This document shows, piece by piece, positions 18,569-26,690 of a stretch of 64,000 nucleotides of DNA (positions within the stretch are counted from its first letter, which is position 1; each line of letters begins with the position of its first letter). Origin of the DNA: Planctomycetota bacterium (GTDB taxonomy: Bacteria; Planctomycetota; Planctomycetia; Pirellulales; Lacipirellulaceae); assembly GCA_024278955.1 (NCBI GenBank), contig JAJRSE010000017.1, positions 103,357-167,356 on the forward strand. Reading direction: 5' to 3'. The notes under the pieces were generated by a model that worked only from the letters and a program-made list of their open reading frames with translations, was not told the DNA's origin and ran no database searches. A program made the position numbers and the translations under genes.

Positions 18569-19321
18569 GTGCCGACAAGCGAGGCGAGTCAAGTGGTGCT
18601 GATCACCGGCGGTGCGGTTCGTGTTGGCCGCGCGATTGTGGAAGCTTTTGCAAGTCGCGGTTACGCGGTTGCTATCCATGCCAATCGGTCGTTAGAACAA
18701 GCCAACGAATTGTCTTCGCAACTTTCGCAGCAGGGCGTACCGACGCTCGTCGTTCAGGCTGAGCTTCGAGAGGAAACGGCCGTCCGCGGAATGATTGATC
18801 AAGTGGTTGCTCGCTTCGGGCGGCTCGACGTGTTGGTCAACAACGCAGCAATTTGGTCACCGCGACCTTTGGAGGAAGTGACTGCCGACGAGGTGCGTGA
18901 GTATTTCGAGATCAATTCGCTCGCCACATTCATTGCTTGCCAACACGCGGGTTTGAAAATGGTTGAGCAAGCCACCGGCGGAGTGATCATCAACATTGGC
19001 GATTGGTCGATAGCACGACCGTACCCCGATTATGCGGCATACTTTCCCTCGAAGGGAACCATTCCCACGATGACGCGGATGTTTGCGGTAGAGCTAAGTC
19101 GGCGCAATCCGAGAATTCGCGTGAATGCGATTTTACCTGGCCCGGTGATTTTTCCACCCGATTTGCCCGAATCGGCTCGCCGCTTGGCGATCGAGAGCAC
19201 GCTAGTGCAGCGGGCCGGCTCACCAGAGAATGTCGCCCACGCGGCGATTTTTTTGGTAGAAAACGATTTTGTTACAGGCGTTTGCCTTCCCGTTGACGGC
19301 GGACGAACGATCGGAAGCTAG
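18569..19321 (+). CDS. Short-chain dehydrogenase/reductase
   Basis: 250 residues from a GTG start at 18569, which follows the LOG stop closely; the open frame extends upstream but inside that gene. TGGAVRVGRA is the dinucleotide motif (Arg in the loop suggests NADPH), NNAAI is conserved, and YFPSK gives the catalytic Tyr and Lys. The TGGAxRxG form resembles pteridine reductase/FolM-type SDRs, so reduction of dihydropteridines is one option; the substrate is not certain. Confidence 0.85.
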   Translation: MPTSEASQVVLITGGAVRVGRAIVEAFASRGYAVAIHANRSLEQANELSSQLSQQGVPTLVVQAELREETAVRGMIDQVVARFGRLDVLVNNAAIWSPRPLEEVTADEVREYFEINSLATFIACQHAGLKMVEQATGGVIINIGDWSIARPYPDYAAYFPSKGTIPTMTRMFAVELSRRNPRIRVNAILPGPVIFPPDLPESARRLAIESTLVQRAGSPENVAHAAIFLVENDFVTGVCLPVDGGRTIGS

Positions 19322-19675
19322 CTTCGCTTTGACAGCATACGAACGATATCAAAAGCTCAGGGATAGCACTCCCTGAGCTTGTACCCGGCTTCGGAGTGCG
19401 ATGGCTGCTTGGAACAACACGCTTGGAGAGGTACGCTTTGGCTCTATTTCCAAATTTTTTTATGCTGTGGCATGCGAGATTTGGCCAAGTTTACTTGCAT
19501 AGCCTGCCAGAACACGCATAATCAACAGGAAGTCCAGAGAAGACTTTAGCCGCCGGCGATTTGACGCTTTCGATTCAGCCTTGGTTGGTTTGATCGTTGA
19601 CTCCGGCCCTACCTAACGGCCCGCCCCGCTTAACGCAACTTGCGTTCCTTCCTTAACCCCCCTGGCAACAATCTT
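19322..19675. other. Intergenic region
   Basis: 354 nt between the SDR gene and the TlpA-like gene. It holds the hairpin at 19353-19380 and, otherwise, only low-complexity C/T-rich sequence before the next start. No gene is seen. Confidence 0.4.
19353..19380 (+). terminator. Hairpin downstream of SDR gene
   Basis: Perfect 11-bp stem AAGCTCAGGGA / TCCCTGAGCTT with a 6-nt loop, 31 nt after the stop. There is no U-tract, so it may end transcription weakly or protect the 3' end. Confidence 0.5.
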
Positions 19676-20896
19676 ATGATGCGAATGACTCAACCGTGCT
19701 CAGCTCGTGCAACGACCTTGCTGGCGTCGTTGGTGATGGCCATGTTCGCGATTCCCGTTTCGGCTCAAGAAGCAACCGATGCGGTTACCGAAAATACTTT
19801 TGCTATACCTGCGGAGTTAGAAACGGCAGATCAGTTGTTCGACTTTGTCGATCAACTCACCGAGAAAGAACCCGAGGGCCAAGCCGAACAAGACTTTGTT
19901 GCTCACCATCGCAAGCTGGCCCGCACGGTGGTGCTCATCGCCGACCGAGTGCTTGATCTTGAAGCTAGCGACGAACAGGCGATGCAAAGTTATTCGTTCA
20001 AGTTGCAAGCGCTGCAGATGCTTCGCGAGCTAGGAGTCGCAGAAGCTGACGGAAATTTCACGAAGACCATTGCAGCAGCCCGAGCCGACGCGCGCCCTGA
20101 TATTGCCTCGATAGGAATCAAATTTTACATCGAGGCCGGCTTTGGCGAATGGGCCGTTTTGAGCGAGGAAGATCGGTCGGCGCTCATTGATACGATTACC
20201 GACTATGTGAACCAAAGCGAGGCGGGCGTACAGCAACTGCAACTCACGTTGTCGGTTGTCGACTTCCTGGGCGACATGAAAAGCGACGAGCTTGCAAAGC
20301 AACTGCTCAACACGCTGTTGCCAAGTTTTCGAGAAAGCGAGGATGAGCAAGTTCAGCAAAACCTTTCAATGATCGAAGGCCTTGCTAGGCGAATTAATTT
20401 GCCAGGCGCGAAGATGGAACTTAACGGCACCATGCTCGACGGAACCGATCTCGATTGGTCTGCTTATCGAGGGAAAATTGTGTTGGTCGACTTCTGGGCG
20501 ACTTGGTGCGGACCTTGTCGTGCTGAGGTTCCGAATGTTCTGAAACAGTACCATGCCTACCACGACAAGGGATTTGAGGTTTTGGGGATTAGCCTCGACA
20601 ATACGGCCGAGGACGCTCGCTCTTATATCGAACAGTCGGAGATCCCCTGGGCGACGATGTTTAGCGAGAACGAGGCAGAACGTAGTTGGCAGCACCCCAT
20701 GGCGCAGTTTTATGGGATAAATGGTATTCCTCGTGCGATTCTGGTCGATCGCGATGGCACCGTCGTCAGCATGAATGCCCGGGGCAAAGAGCTTGCTCGT
20801 CTTCTGCGAAAAATGCTTGGCGAACCAATTGCCCGAGCAGAAGCAGTCGAAGACGGACTCGTCCAGCAGGTTTCTGCCCAGTCGAAAACTCCGTAG
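19676..20896 (+). CDS. TlpA-like thioredoxin-fold protein
   Basis: 406 residues from the ATG at 19676 (ATGATG pair). A signal peptide (about 1-32, ending VSAQ) is followed by a helical region to about 255. The thioredoxin fold fills 260-395: IVLVDFWATWCGPCRAEVP with the CGPC redox pair, then GISLDNT and GIPRAILVDRDG with cis-Pro. It is probably a periplasmic or membrane-side thiol-disulfide reductase. The helical N-terminal domain is an addition seen in planctomycete relatives. Confidence 0.87.
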   Translation: MMRMTQPCSARATTLLASLVMAMFAIPVSAQEATDAVTENTFAIPAELETADQLFDFVDQLTEKEPEGQAEQDFVAHHRKLARTVVLIADRVLDLEASDEQAMQSYSFKLQALQMLRELGVAEADGNFTKTIAAARADARPDIASIGIKFYIEAGFGEWAVLSEEDRSALIDTITDYVNQSEAGVQQLQLTLSVVDFLGDMKSDELAKQLLNTLLPSFRESEDEQVQQNLSMIEGLARRINLPGAKMELNGTMLDGTDLDWSAYRGKIVLVDFWATWCGPCRAEVPNVLKQYHAYHDKGFEVLGISLDNTAEDARSYIEQSEIPWATMFSENEAERSWQHPMAQFYGINGIPRAILVDRDGTVVSMNARGKELARLLRKMLGEPIARAEAVEDGLVQQVSAQSKTP

Positions 20897-21064
20897 CCCG
20901 GCTCAATGAGATCGCCAGCTTCTTTCTTCTTGGCGAACTTGACGGTTCAAAACATCGACTTGGCAATCATTCTGCAATTCTTAGGGCGCGATCTTTTCGC
21001 GCGAGCAGCAGATGCTAAAATGATCGGCTCGGTATTTCCCAAGCAGACGCAGTAGGATACATCC

Positions 21065-22228
21065 ATGACCTCTTCAGAAATAAATGTTTGCCTTATTGGT
21101 TATAAGTTCATGGGCAAGGCCCACAGCCAAGCTTGGAGGACCGTCGGCCGGTTTTTCGATCTCGACGCCGAACCGGTCATGAAAGTAGTCTGCGGTCGCG
21201 ATGCTTCCGCAGTAGCCGAGTTTGCCCAGCGTTGGGGGTGGGAACAATCGTCGACCGATTGGAAGTCGGCCATCTGCCAGGACGATGTCGATTTGGTCGA
21301 TATCTCTTCACCGGGGAGCACGCATGCCGAGATCGCGATCGCCGCGGCAAAAGCGGGTAAACACATTTTTTGCGAGAAGCCCCTTGCATTCACGGTTGCC
21401 GACAGCAAGAAGATGCTTGCTGCCGCTCGCGAGTCGGGCGTCAAACATATGGTTAATTTCAACTATCGCCGCTGCCCAGCGGTTGCTTTGGCCAAGCAAA
21501 TGATCGATGCCGGAGAGATCGGCCAGATTCGTCATATGCGATGCACTTACCTGCAAGACTGGTTGGTCGATCCCGAGTTCCCGATGAACTGGCGAATGCG
21601 GAAAGAGTTTTCCGGCTCAGGCGCCCATGGCGATTTGGGTGCGCACTCGGTCGATTTGGCACGATTTCTTACCGGCGAAATCAAAGAAGTTGTCGGCATG
21701 AAAAAGACTTTTATTAACGAACGACCTGCCGAAGGGACTTCCCATGGAATCACGGCAACCGCCGGCGAGGGGGCCGAGCAGGTGACGGTAGACGACAGCT
21801 CGGTTTTTCTTGCGAAATTTGCCAACGGCGCTTTTGGTACTTTTGAAGCGACGCGTTTAGCACCGGGTCGCAAGAATCATAATCGTTTTGAAATCAACGG
21901 GAGCAAAGGGTCGTTGGCTTGGTGCTTCGAGCGGCTCAACGAACTTGAGTTCTATTCGACCAGCGATCCAGGCACGCGGCAAGGTTTTCGGACGATATTT
22001 GCCACAGAGGGCGACCACCCTTATGCTGGGGCCTGGTGGCCGCCAGGGCATATGCTCGGCTACGATCATAGCTTCTCGAACGTAGCCAACGATCTGGTTC
22101 AATGCATCGCGAACGACAGCAACTGCACGCCGGACTTCCAAGACGGAGCCCAATGTGTCTCTGTTCTAGAGGCCGTTGACAGCTCGATCGAAAGTGGCAG
22201 CTGGGCAACCGTGGAAATGATTGAATAG
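21065..22228 (+). CDS. Gfo/Idh/MocA-family oxidoreductase
   Basis: 387 residues. The N-terminal Rossmann part (VCLIGYKFMGKAHSQAW) has a modified glycine motif. GKHIFCEKPLAFT carries the conserved EKP Lys that contacts nicotinamide and substrate. The C-terminal part holds GSGAHGDLGAHSVDLARFL, with the His region of the active site. These enzymes oxidise or isomerise sugars or inositols using NAD(P). It is followed by a second family member after 69 nt, probably one operon for a sugar pathway. Confidence 0.9.
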   Translation: MTSSEINVCLIGYKFMGKAHSQAWRTVGRFFDLDAEPVMKVVCGRDASAVAEFAQRWGWEQSSTDWKSAICQDDVDLVDISSPGSTHAEIAIAAAKAGKHIFCEKPLAFTVADSKKMLAAARESGVKHMVNFNYRRCPAVALAKQMIDAGEIGQIRHMRCTYLQDWLVDPEFPMNWRMRKEFSGSGAHGDLGAHSVDLARFLTGEIKEVVGMKKTFINERPAEGTSHGITATAGEGAEQVTVDDSSVFLAKFANGAFGTFEATRLAPGRKNHNRFEINGSKGSLAWCFERLNELEFYSTSDPGTRQGFRTIFATEGDHPYAGAWWPPGHMLGYDHSFSNVANDLVQCIANDSNCTPDFQDGAQCVSVLEAVDSSIESGSWATVEMIE

Positions 22229-22297
22229 GTTGAGGCAGATAAAAACCCCTATTTCTACCAGCTTCTCATTGAAGTTTTACTTTGGAAAGTAGTCGAC

Positions 22298-23449
22298 ATG
22301 GAAAAAATCAAAACAGGTATTATCGGCACAGGCTTTATCGGTCCCGTTCATCTCGAGGCATTGCGGCGGCTTGGGTATGTCGACGTAGTAGCGGTTGCCG
22401 AACGCGATCAAGAACTTGCTGAGGCCAAGGCGAAAGAACTTGGCATTCCCAATGCCTATGGCGATTTCCGCAAGCTGCTGGCCGATCCAGAGATTCAGGT
22501 GATTCACAACTGCACGCCCAATCATTTGCACTTTGAGATGAACAAAGAAATCCTTGCGGCAGGCAAGCATGTCATTTCCGAAAAACCACTTGCGATGAAC
22601 TCGAAAGAATCGCGCGAGCTGGTCGACCTGGCCGAAAAGGCAGGTGTGGTCAATGCGATTAGCTTTAATTACCGCTACATGCCGCTTGTGCAACAGGCAA
22701 GGCTGATGTGCCAGGCAACGGACGATGTGGGCCGTGTGTTGGCCGTGCATGGCTCGTATTTGCAAGACTGGCTGCACCAAGAGACCGACTGGAACTGGCG
22801 ATTGGTGCCCGAGCTTAGTGGCGAGTCGCGCGCGATTGCCGACATTGGCTCTCATTGGTGCGACCTCATCCAATTTATCACCGGCCTGAAAATCGTACGC
22901 GTGATGGCCGACTTGGTTACCATCCATCCGGTGCGCAAGCGTCCGAAAGTTGAAGTCGCAACTTACTCGGGCAAAGAGTTGACGCCCGACGACTACGAGG
23001 ACGTGGAGATTAACACCGAAGACTACGCTTCGGTGTTGTTGGAATTTGACTCAGGCATGCACGGCGTGATGACCGTCAATCAGTGTGCAGCAGGTCGCAA
23101 GAACCGACTATCGTTTGAGATCGACGGTAGCAACTGTGCCTTGGGCTGGAACCAAGAACAACCCAACGAACTGTGGGTCGGTCGCCGCGATGGGCCTAAT
23201 CAGACGATCATGAAAGATCCGAGCCTGCTTTACGACGAAGCAAAACAATATGCCGACTACCCGGGCGGACACAACGAAGCTTACCCCGACGCTCCGAAGT
23301 TTTTGTTCCGCAATGTCTACGGATTTATCGCAGGCAAGCGTCCCGGAGGCGACTTCGCAACTTTCCTTGATGGCCACAACGAAAACGCCATCTGCGACGC
23401 CGTACTAAAAAGCGGCCGAGAAAAGCAGTGGGTTGATGTGGAATACTAA
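22298..23449 (+). CDS. Gfo/Idh/MocA-family oxidoreductase
   Basis: 383 residues. IIGTGFIGPVHLEAL is the dinucleotide motif, GKHVISEKPLAMN the EKP signature, and IADIGSHWCDLIQFI the C-terminal active-site region. It shares word patterns with the preceding gene (YLQDWL), so the pair is probably an old duplication. The stop codon (23447-23449) lies inside the first copy of the 34-nt repeat that brackets the CRISPR locus; the array begins 26 nt later. Confidence 0.9.
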   Translation: MEKIKTGIIGTGFIGPVHLEALRRLGYVDVVAVAERDQELAEAKAKELGIPNAYGDFRKLLADPEIQVIHNCTPNHLHFEMNKEILAAGKHVISEKPLAMNSKESRELVDLAEKAGVVNAISFNYRYMPLVQQARLMCQATDDVGRVLAVHGSYLQDWLHQETDWNWRLVPELSGESRAIADIGSHWCDLIQFITGLKIVRVMADLVTIHPVRKRPKVEVATYSGKELTPDDYEDVEINTEDYASVLLEFDSGMHGVMTVNQCAAGRKNRLSFEIDGSNCALGWNQEQPNELWVGRRDGPNQTIMKDPSLLYDEAKQYADYPGGHNEAYPDAPKFLFRNVYGFIAGKRPGGDFATFLDGHNENAICDAVLKSGREKQWVDVEY

Positions 23450-23479
23450 CGCAAGTGCGTCGGGCAGCCGAAAAGTTGC
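23446..23479 (+). repeat. 34-nt repeat bracketing the CRISPR locus, left copy
   Basis: CTAACGCAAGTGCG, then T, then CGGGCAGCCGAAAAGTTGC. It matches 31167-31200 at 33 of 34 positions (T here, C there). The last 5 nt are the start of the first CRISPR repeat. Confidence 0.85.
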
Positions 23480-23499
23480 AGGCTGAGATTGGTTACACT
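23475..23499 (+). repeat. Shortened first CRISPR repeat
   Basis: 25 nt equal to the repeat with repeat bases 6-16 removed. The repeat contains GTTGC twice (1-5 and 12-16), so an 11-nt slip between them gives exactly this form. A damaged repeat usually marks the old, inactive end of an array. Confidence 0.8.
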
Positions 23500-25216
23500 C
23501 CAACAATGGTGCAGGGTGATCCATTGATAGTTGCGGATTGGTTGCAGGCTGAGATTGGTTACACTTCGCATCCGTTCATCCCAAAGCGTGTGTACGTTGC
23601 GGATTGGTTGCAGGCTGAGATTGGTTACACTAGGCCTGGTGTCGTCGGAGATATAGCTATAGTTGCGGATTGGTTGCAGGCTGAGATTGGTTACACTACA
23701 ACGAACCGTTTCTCAACCGCCATTCAAGTTGCGGATTGGTTGCAGGCTGAGATTGGTTACACTGCCCGCATAGTCGGCTTGCCTTGAAACATGGTTGCGG
23801 ATTGGTTGCAGGCTGAGATTGGTTACACTATTTTGTGTTTAGAGGACAATTCATCAATAGTTGCGGATTGGTTGCAGGCTGAGATTGGTTACACTGGGCA
23901 ATGGGCACACGGCAGCACTCGTAGGGTTGCGGATTGGTTGCAGGCTGAGATTGGTTACACTGCTTTTGGTGCGGCGAAGCTATTGTTATCGGTTGCGGAT
24001 TGGTTGCAGGCTGAGATTGGTTACACTAATGCGAATCGACTCGCCTTCTTTTCTTGTGTTGCGGATTGGTTGCAGGCTGAGATTGGTTACACTCAACTAA
24101 GTAACGAGGATGAGCAAGATGAGTGTTGCGGATTGGTTGCAGGCTGAGATTGGTTACACTTGTTCATTCTCAAACCAGACCCGTCCGATAGTTGCGGATT
24201 GGTTGCAGGCTGAGATTGGTTACACTAGGCGACTTGTTCGGCGAAGTTGGTTGCTAGTTGCGGATTGGTTGCAGGCTGAGATTGGTTACACTTTCAAGCT
24301 ATCGATACCAACTCCCTCTAGGGTTGCGGATTGGTTGCAGGCTGAGATTGGTTACACTTCGGTATAGGTGGCATAGTGGCATGACTCAGTTGCGGATTGG
24401 TTGCAGGCTGAGATTGGTTACACTCCTTTCAGCGCAGCCGGAAAGCAACTCAGAGTTGCGGATTGGTTGCAGGCTGAGATTGGTTACACTATTTTTCGAG
24501 AGCGCTCATTGCACCGCGAAGTTGCGGATTGGTTGCAGGCTGAGATTGGTTACACTAACATAATCTCAGTCGTCATCAAAGTAGCGGTTGCGGATTGGTT
24601 GCAGGCTGAGATTGGTTACACTCTACGCGGGTATTCCTGGTGGCAAGTACGCGTTGCGGATTGGTTGCAGGCTGAGATTGGTTACACTTGACATCCGGCT
24701 GATGCGTGAGCGGGACGGGTTGCGGATTGGTTGCAGGCTGAGATTGGTTACACTACCAGGGCTTTCGGAAGTCGATCGTATCTAGTTGCGGATTGGTTGC
24801 AGGCTGAGATTGGTTACACTTCTTGGAAAAGCAACAACGCAATTGCTGCCGTTGCGGATTGGTTGCAGGCTGAGATTGGTTACACTGTCGGCTCGTTAGG
24901 GTCGGGAGGATGCCCTGTTGCGGATTGGTTGCAGGCTGAGATTGGTTACACTGGTACCGGCCCAGCCTACCTACTAACGTAAGTTGCGGATTGGTTGCAG
25001 GCTGAGATTGGTTACACTTTCCAGCTCCAGTGAATCGCCCGAGGCATAGTTGCGGATTGGTTGCAGGCTGAGATTGGTTACACTGACTCTTAGTATAGGC
25101 ATAGAATAGTACCGGTTGCGGATTGGTTGCAGGCTGAGATTGGTTACACTAGAGAGCGACACTAGTATTGTAGTCAACGTGTTGCGGATTGGTTGCAGGC
25201 TGAGATTGGTTACACT
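23475..25216 (+). CRISPR. Type II-C CRISPR array, 26 full repeats plus one shortened, 26 spacers
   Basis: The 36-nt repeat begins GTTGCGGATTGGTTGCAGGC and ends TGAGATTGGTTACACT. Full copies start at 23530, 23596, 23662 and then every 66 nt to 24058, then at 24125, 24191, 24257 and every 66 nt to 25181. All appear identical. Spacers are 30 nt except the one at 24094-24124 (31 nt). The first copy (23475-23499) is only 25 nt. The GTTG...ACACT ends match type II-C repeats, and the tracrRNA pairing fixes the transcribed strand as +. The array runs toward cas2; 49 nt separate the last repeat from the cas2 stop. No spacer has an obvious match elsewhere in the window. In-frame open reading frames through the array come from the 66-nt period. 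Confidence 0.98.
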
Positions 25217-25265
25217 CTTTCCAGCCTAAACCTTTGCAGTAACACGACTTGAGGAGAAAATCGAG
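25217..25265. other. Short gap between last repeat and cas2
   Basis: 49 nt, moderately AT-rich, starting CTTTCCAGCC. If new spacers enter at this end, the leader must lie here and extend into the 3' end of cas2. Confidence 0.4.
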
Positions 25266-25595
25266 TTAAAAAAGTTCTAACTGGCATGGGGCCGGCTCCG
25301 GGGGTTTGCGCATTTTTCCCCAAAATATTTGCATTCTCTCAAACTGTTTGTCGGTAAATGTCAGCACGCGCACCTCGCCATCGGGCGGAAGGTGACACTC
25401 GATCCGCGCCAAGTGGACCTCGGCGTTTTCCTTGCTCGGGCAATGTCGAGCGTACACCGAGTATTGCATCTGTGTAAACCCATCCCGCAGCAAAGCTTTT
25501 CGGAAAAGCGTGTAATCGCGCCGAGCCTGCTTTGTGTCGGTCGGCAGATCGAACATGGTTAGAATCCACATACAGCGATATCCGTTGATGAGCAT
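25266..25595 (-). CDS. cas2: CRISPR-associated Cas2
   Basis: 109 residues. The start MLINGYRCMWILTMFDLP fits type II-C Cas2, with the ferredoxin-fold strand and the Asp16 of FDLP. YTLFRKALLRDGFTQMQYSVYARHC and the PP..QLELF tail are also typical. Cas2 forms the central dimer of the Cas1-Cas2 integrase that inserts new spacers. It is last in the cas9-cas1-cas2 operon; 13 nt separate it from cas1. Confidence 0.95.
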   Translation of the reverse strand: MLINGYRCMWILTMFDLPTDTKQARRDYTLFRKALLRDGFTQMQYSVYARHCPSKENAEVHLARIECHLPPDGEVRVLTFTDKQFERMQIFWGKMRKPPEPAPCQLELF

Positions 25596-25606
25596 TGGAA
25601 GAAAGA

Positions 25607-25641
25607 GGTTAGGGGTCGGAGGTTGGAGGGCAGGGAGTAGG
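25607..25641. repeat. Degenerate heptamer tract at the cas1 3' end
   Basis: Five adjacent heptamers, GGTTAGG, GGTCGGA, GGTTGGA, GGGCAGG and GAGTAGG. They cover the stop codon and last codons of cas1. The central unit is the reverse complement, rotated, of the CAACCTC unit at 59834-59917. Confidence 0.65.
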
Positions 25642-26538
25642 AATCTCTAGTTGTTTCTGTTCGCCGGCGTAGCATCGTGTGAGCGAAGCTAGAAGGCGAT
25701 GGAGCATTGTCATCAAGGGCCCCGTCTGGTCGCCTAACACCATGGGCGTTGTGAGAATGCCTAAAAGCTCTGCCTTGGCCGGCTGGTTGAGCTGTTCGTG
25801 GCCTGCTCGGTGCATTTCTCGTACACGGTCGTCGATCAATGGGCGAAATGGTTCCATGAGATCGTCGGCCAAGCAGAATGCGTTCGAGCGATTGCGATGG
25901 TGGATCCCAAGACTAGGTTGTAGCCCGGCCACTACGATTGCCCTGGCCACGCTTGCCCGCAGAATGGCATAGCCATAATTCAGAAAGCTATTGAGCCCCG
26001 TCCCCTCGGAATTGCGTCGGAATTGTTCGATGGTGATTTCGTCGCCCTCGGCAGCCCAAAGCCAATTGGCCCAATAGATTTTGGCGGCTTGGGCTTCGAT
26101 ATTGGTCGGGTCTCCCGAACGGACTTCGCCGGCCAAAGCCATTAATTTACGACGAGCTGGTCGGTCTTCGGATAAATTTGCCGCTTGGGCACGAACTTTT
26201 GCGATGACAACTTGCTTCCATAACCGCTTGCAAAGCGGTCGACTGGCGGCTAGCTGATCGTTCAGTCGCCAGACAACTTGAGAATGGTCGGCGAGGGGCA
26301 ACAGGATGGCGGTTGGCAGATGGTCGCGTCCGCAAACCACGACGACGGCATCGCAGTCTGCGAGCCGGGTCAAAGCCGAGTGGGTATAGGTTGTTTGCGG
26401 GTGATCGACCACCACGACGCCAATATCTTCGCAGGGCACTTGCCCGACGATTTTACCATCGCGTTTCAAAAGAAGCTGGTCGTGCCGCACGGCTAAATGG
26501 GCCGGCTCGCGAGAGATTTCTAGCGTACGCTTGATCAC
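25609..26538 (-). CDS. cas1: CRISPR-associated Cas1 integrase
   Basis: 309 residues. The N-terminal beta domain is followed by the helical catalytic domain with NIEAQAAKIYW (Glu148), LGIHHRNRSNAF (His213/214) and LADDLMEPFRP (Asp225, Glu229), the metal-binding residues. GTGLNSFLNYGYAILRA is another signature of type II Cas1. It integrates protospacers with Cas2. The last codons (about PTPCPPTSDP) are encoded by degenerate heptamer repeats (25607-25641), so this tail is probably not functional. cas9 ends 152 nt upstream. Confidence 0.96.
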   Translation of the reverse strand: MIKRTLEISREPAHLAVRHDQLLLKRDGKIVGQVPCEDIGVVVVDHPQTTYTHSALTRLADCDAVVVVCGRDHLPTAILLPLADHSQVVWRLNDQLAASRPLCKRLWKQVVIAKVRAQAANLSEDRPARRKLMALAGEVRSGDPTNIEAQAAKIYWANWLWAAEGDEITIEQFRRNSEGTGLNSFLNYGYAILRASVARAIVVAGLQPSLGIHHRNRSNAFCLADDLMEPFRPLIDDRVREMHRAGHEQLNQPAKAELLGILTTPMVLGDQTGPLMTMLHRLLASLTRCYAGEQKQLEIPTPCPPTSDP

Positions 26539-26690
26539 AGGCTGGGGTCCTACTCACGACAGGTCGAAAAAGGACCCTCCGTGGCAGAACTTTGGTGTGC
26601 ATCCCAGGTGCATGGTCGAGCATAGCGTGGGGACGAGCGAAAAGCCAACTTTTTTTGTTTTGGGGTGAATTATCTGTTCAGGCGTACACG

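Noticed and set aside
23455..25180. Several open reading frames with repeated VADWLQAEIGYT or LRIGCRLRLVTL
   Set aside because: They are the CRISPR array read as protein. Repeat plus spacer is 66 nt, a multiple of 3, so frames stay open; there are no ribosome sites.
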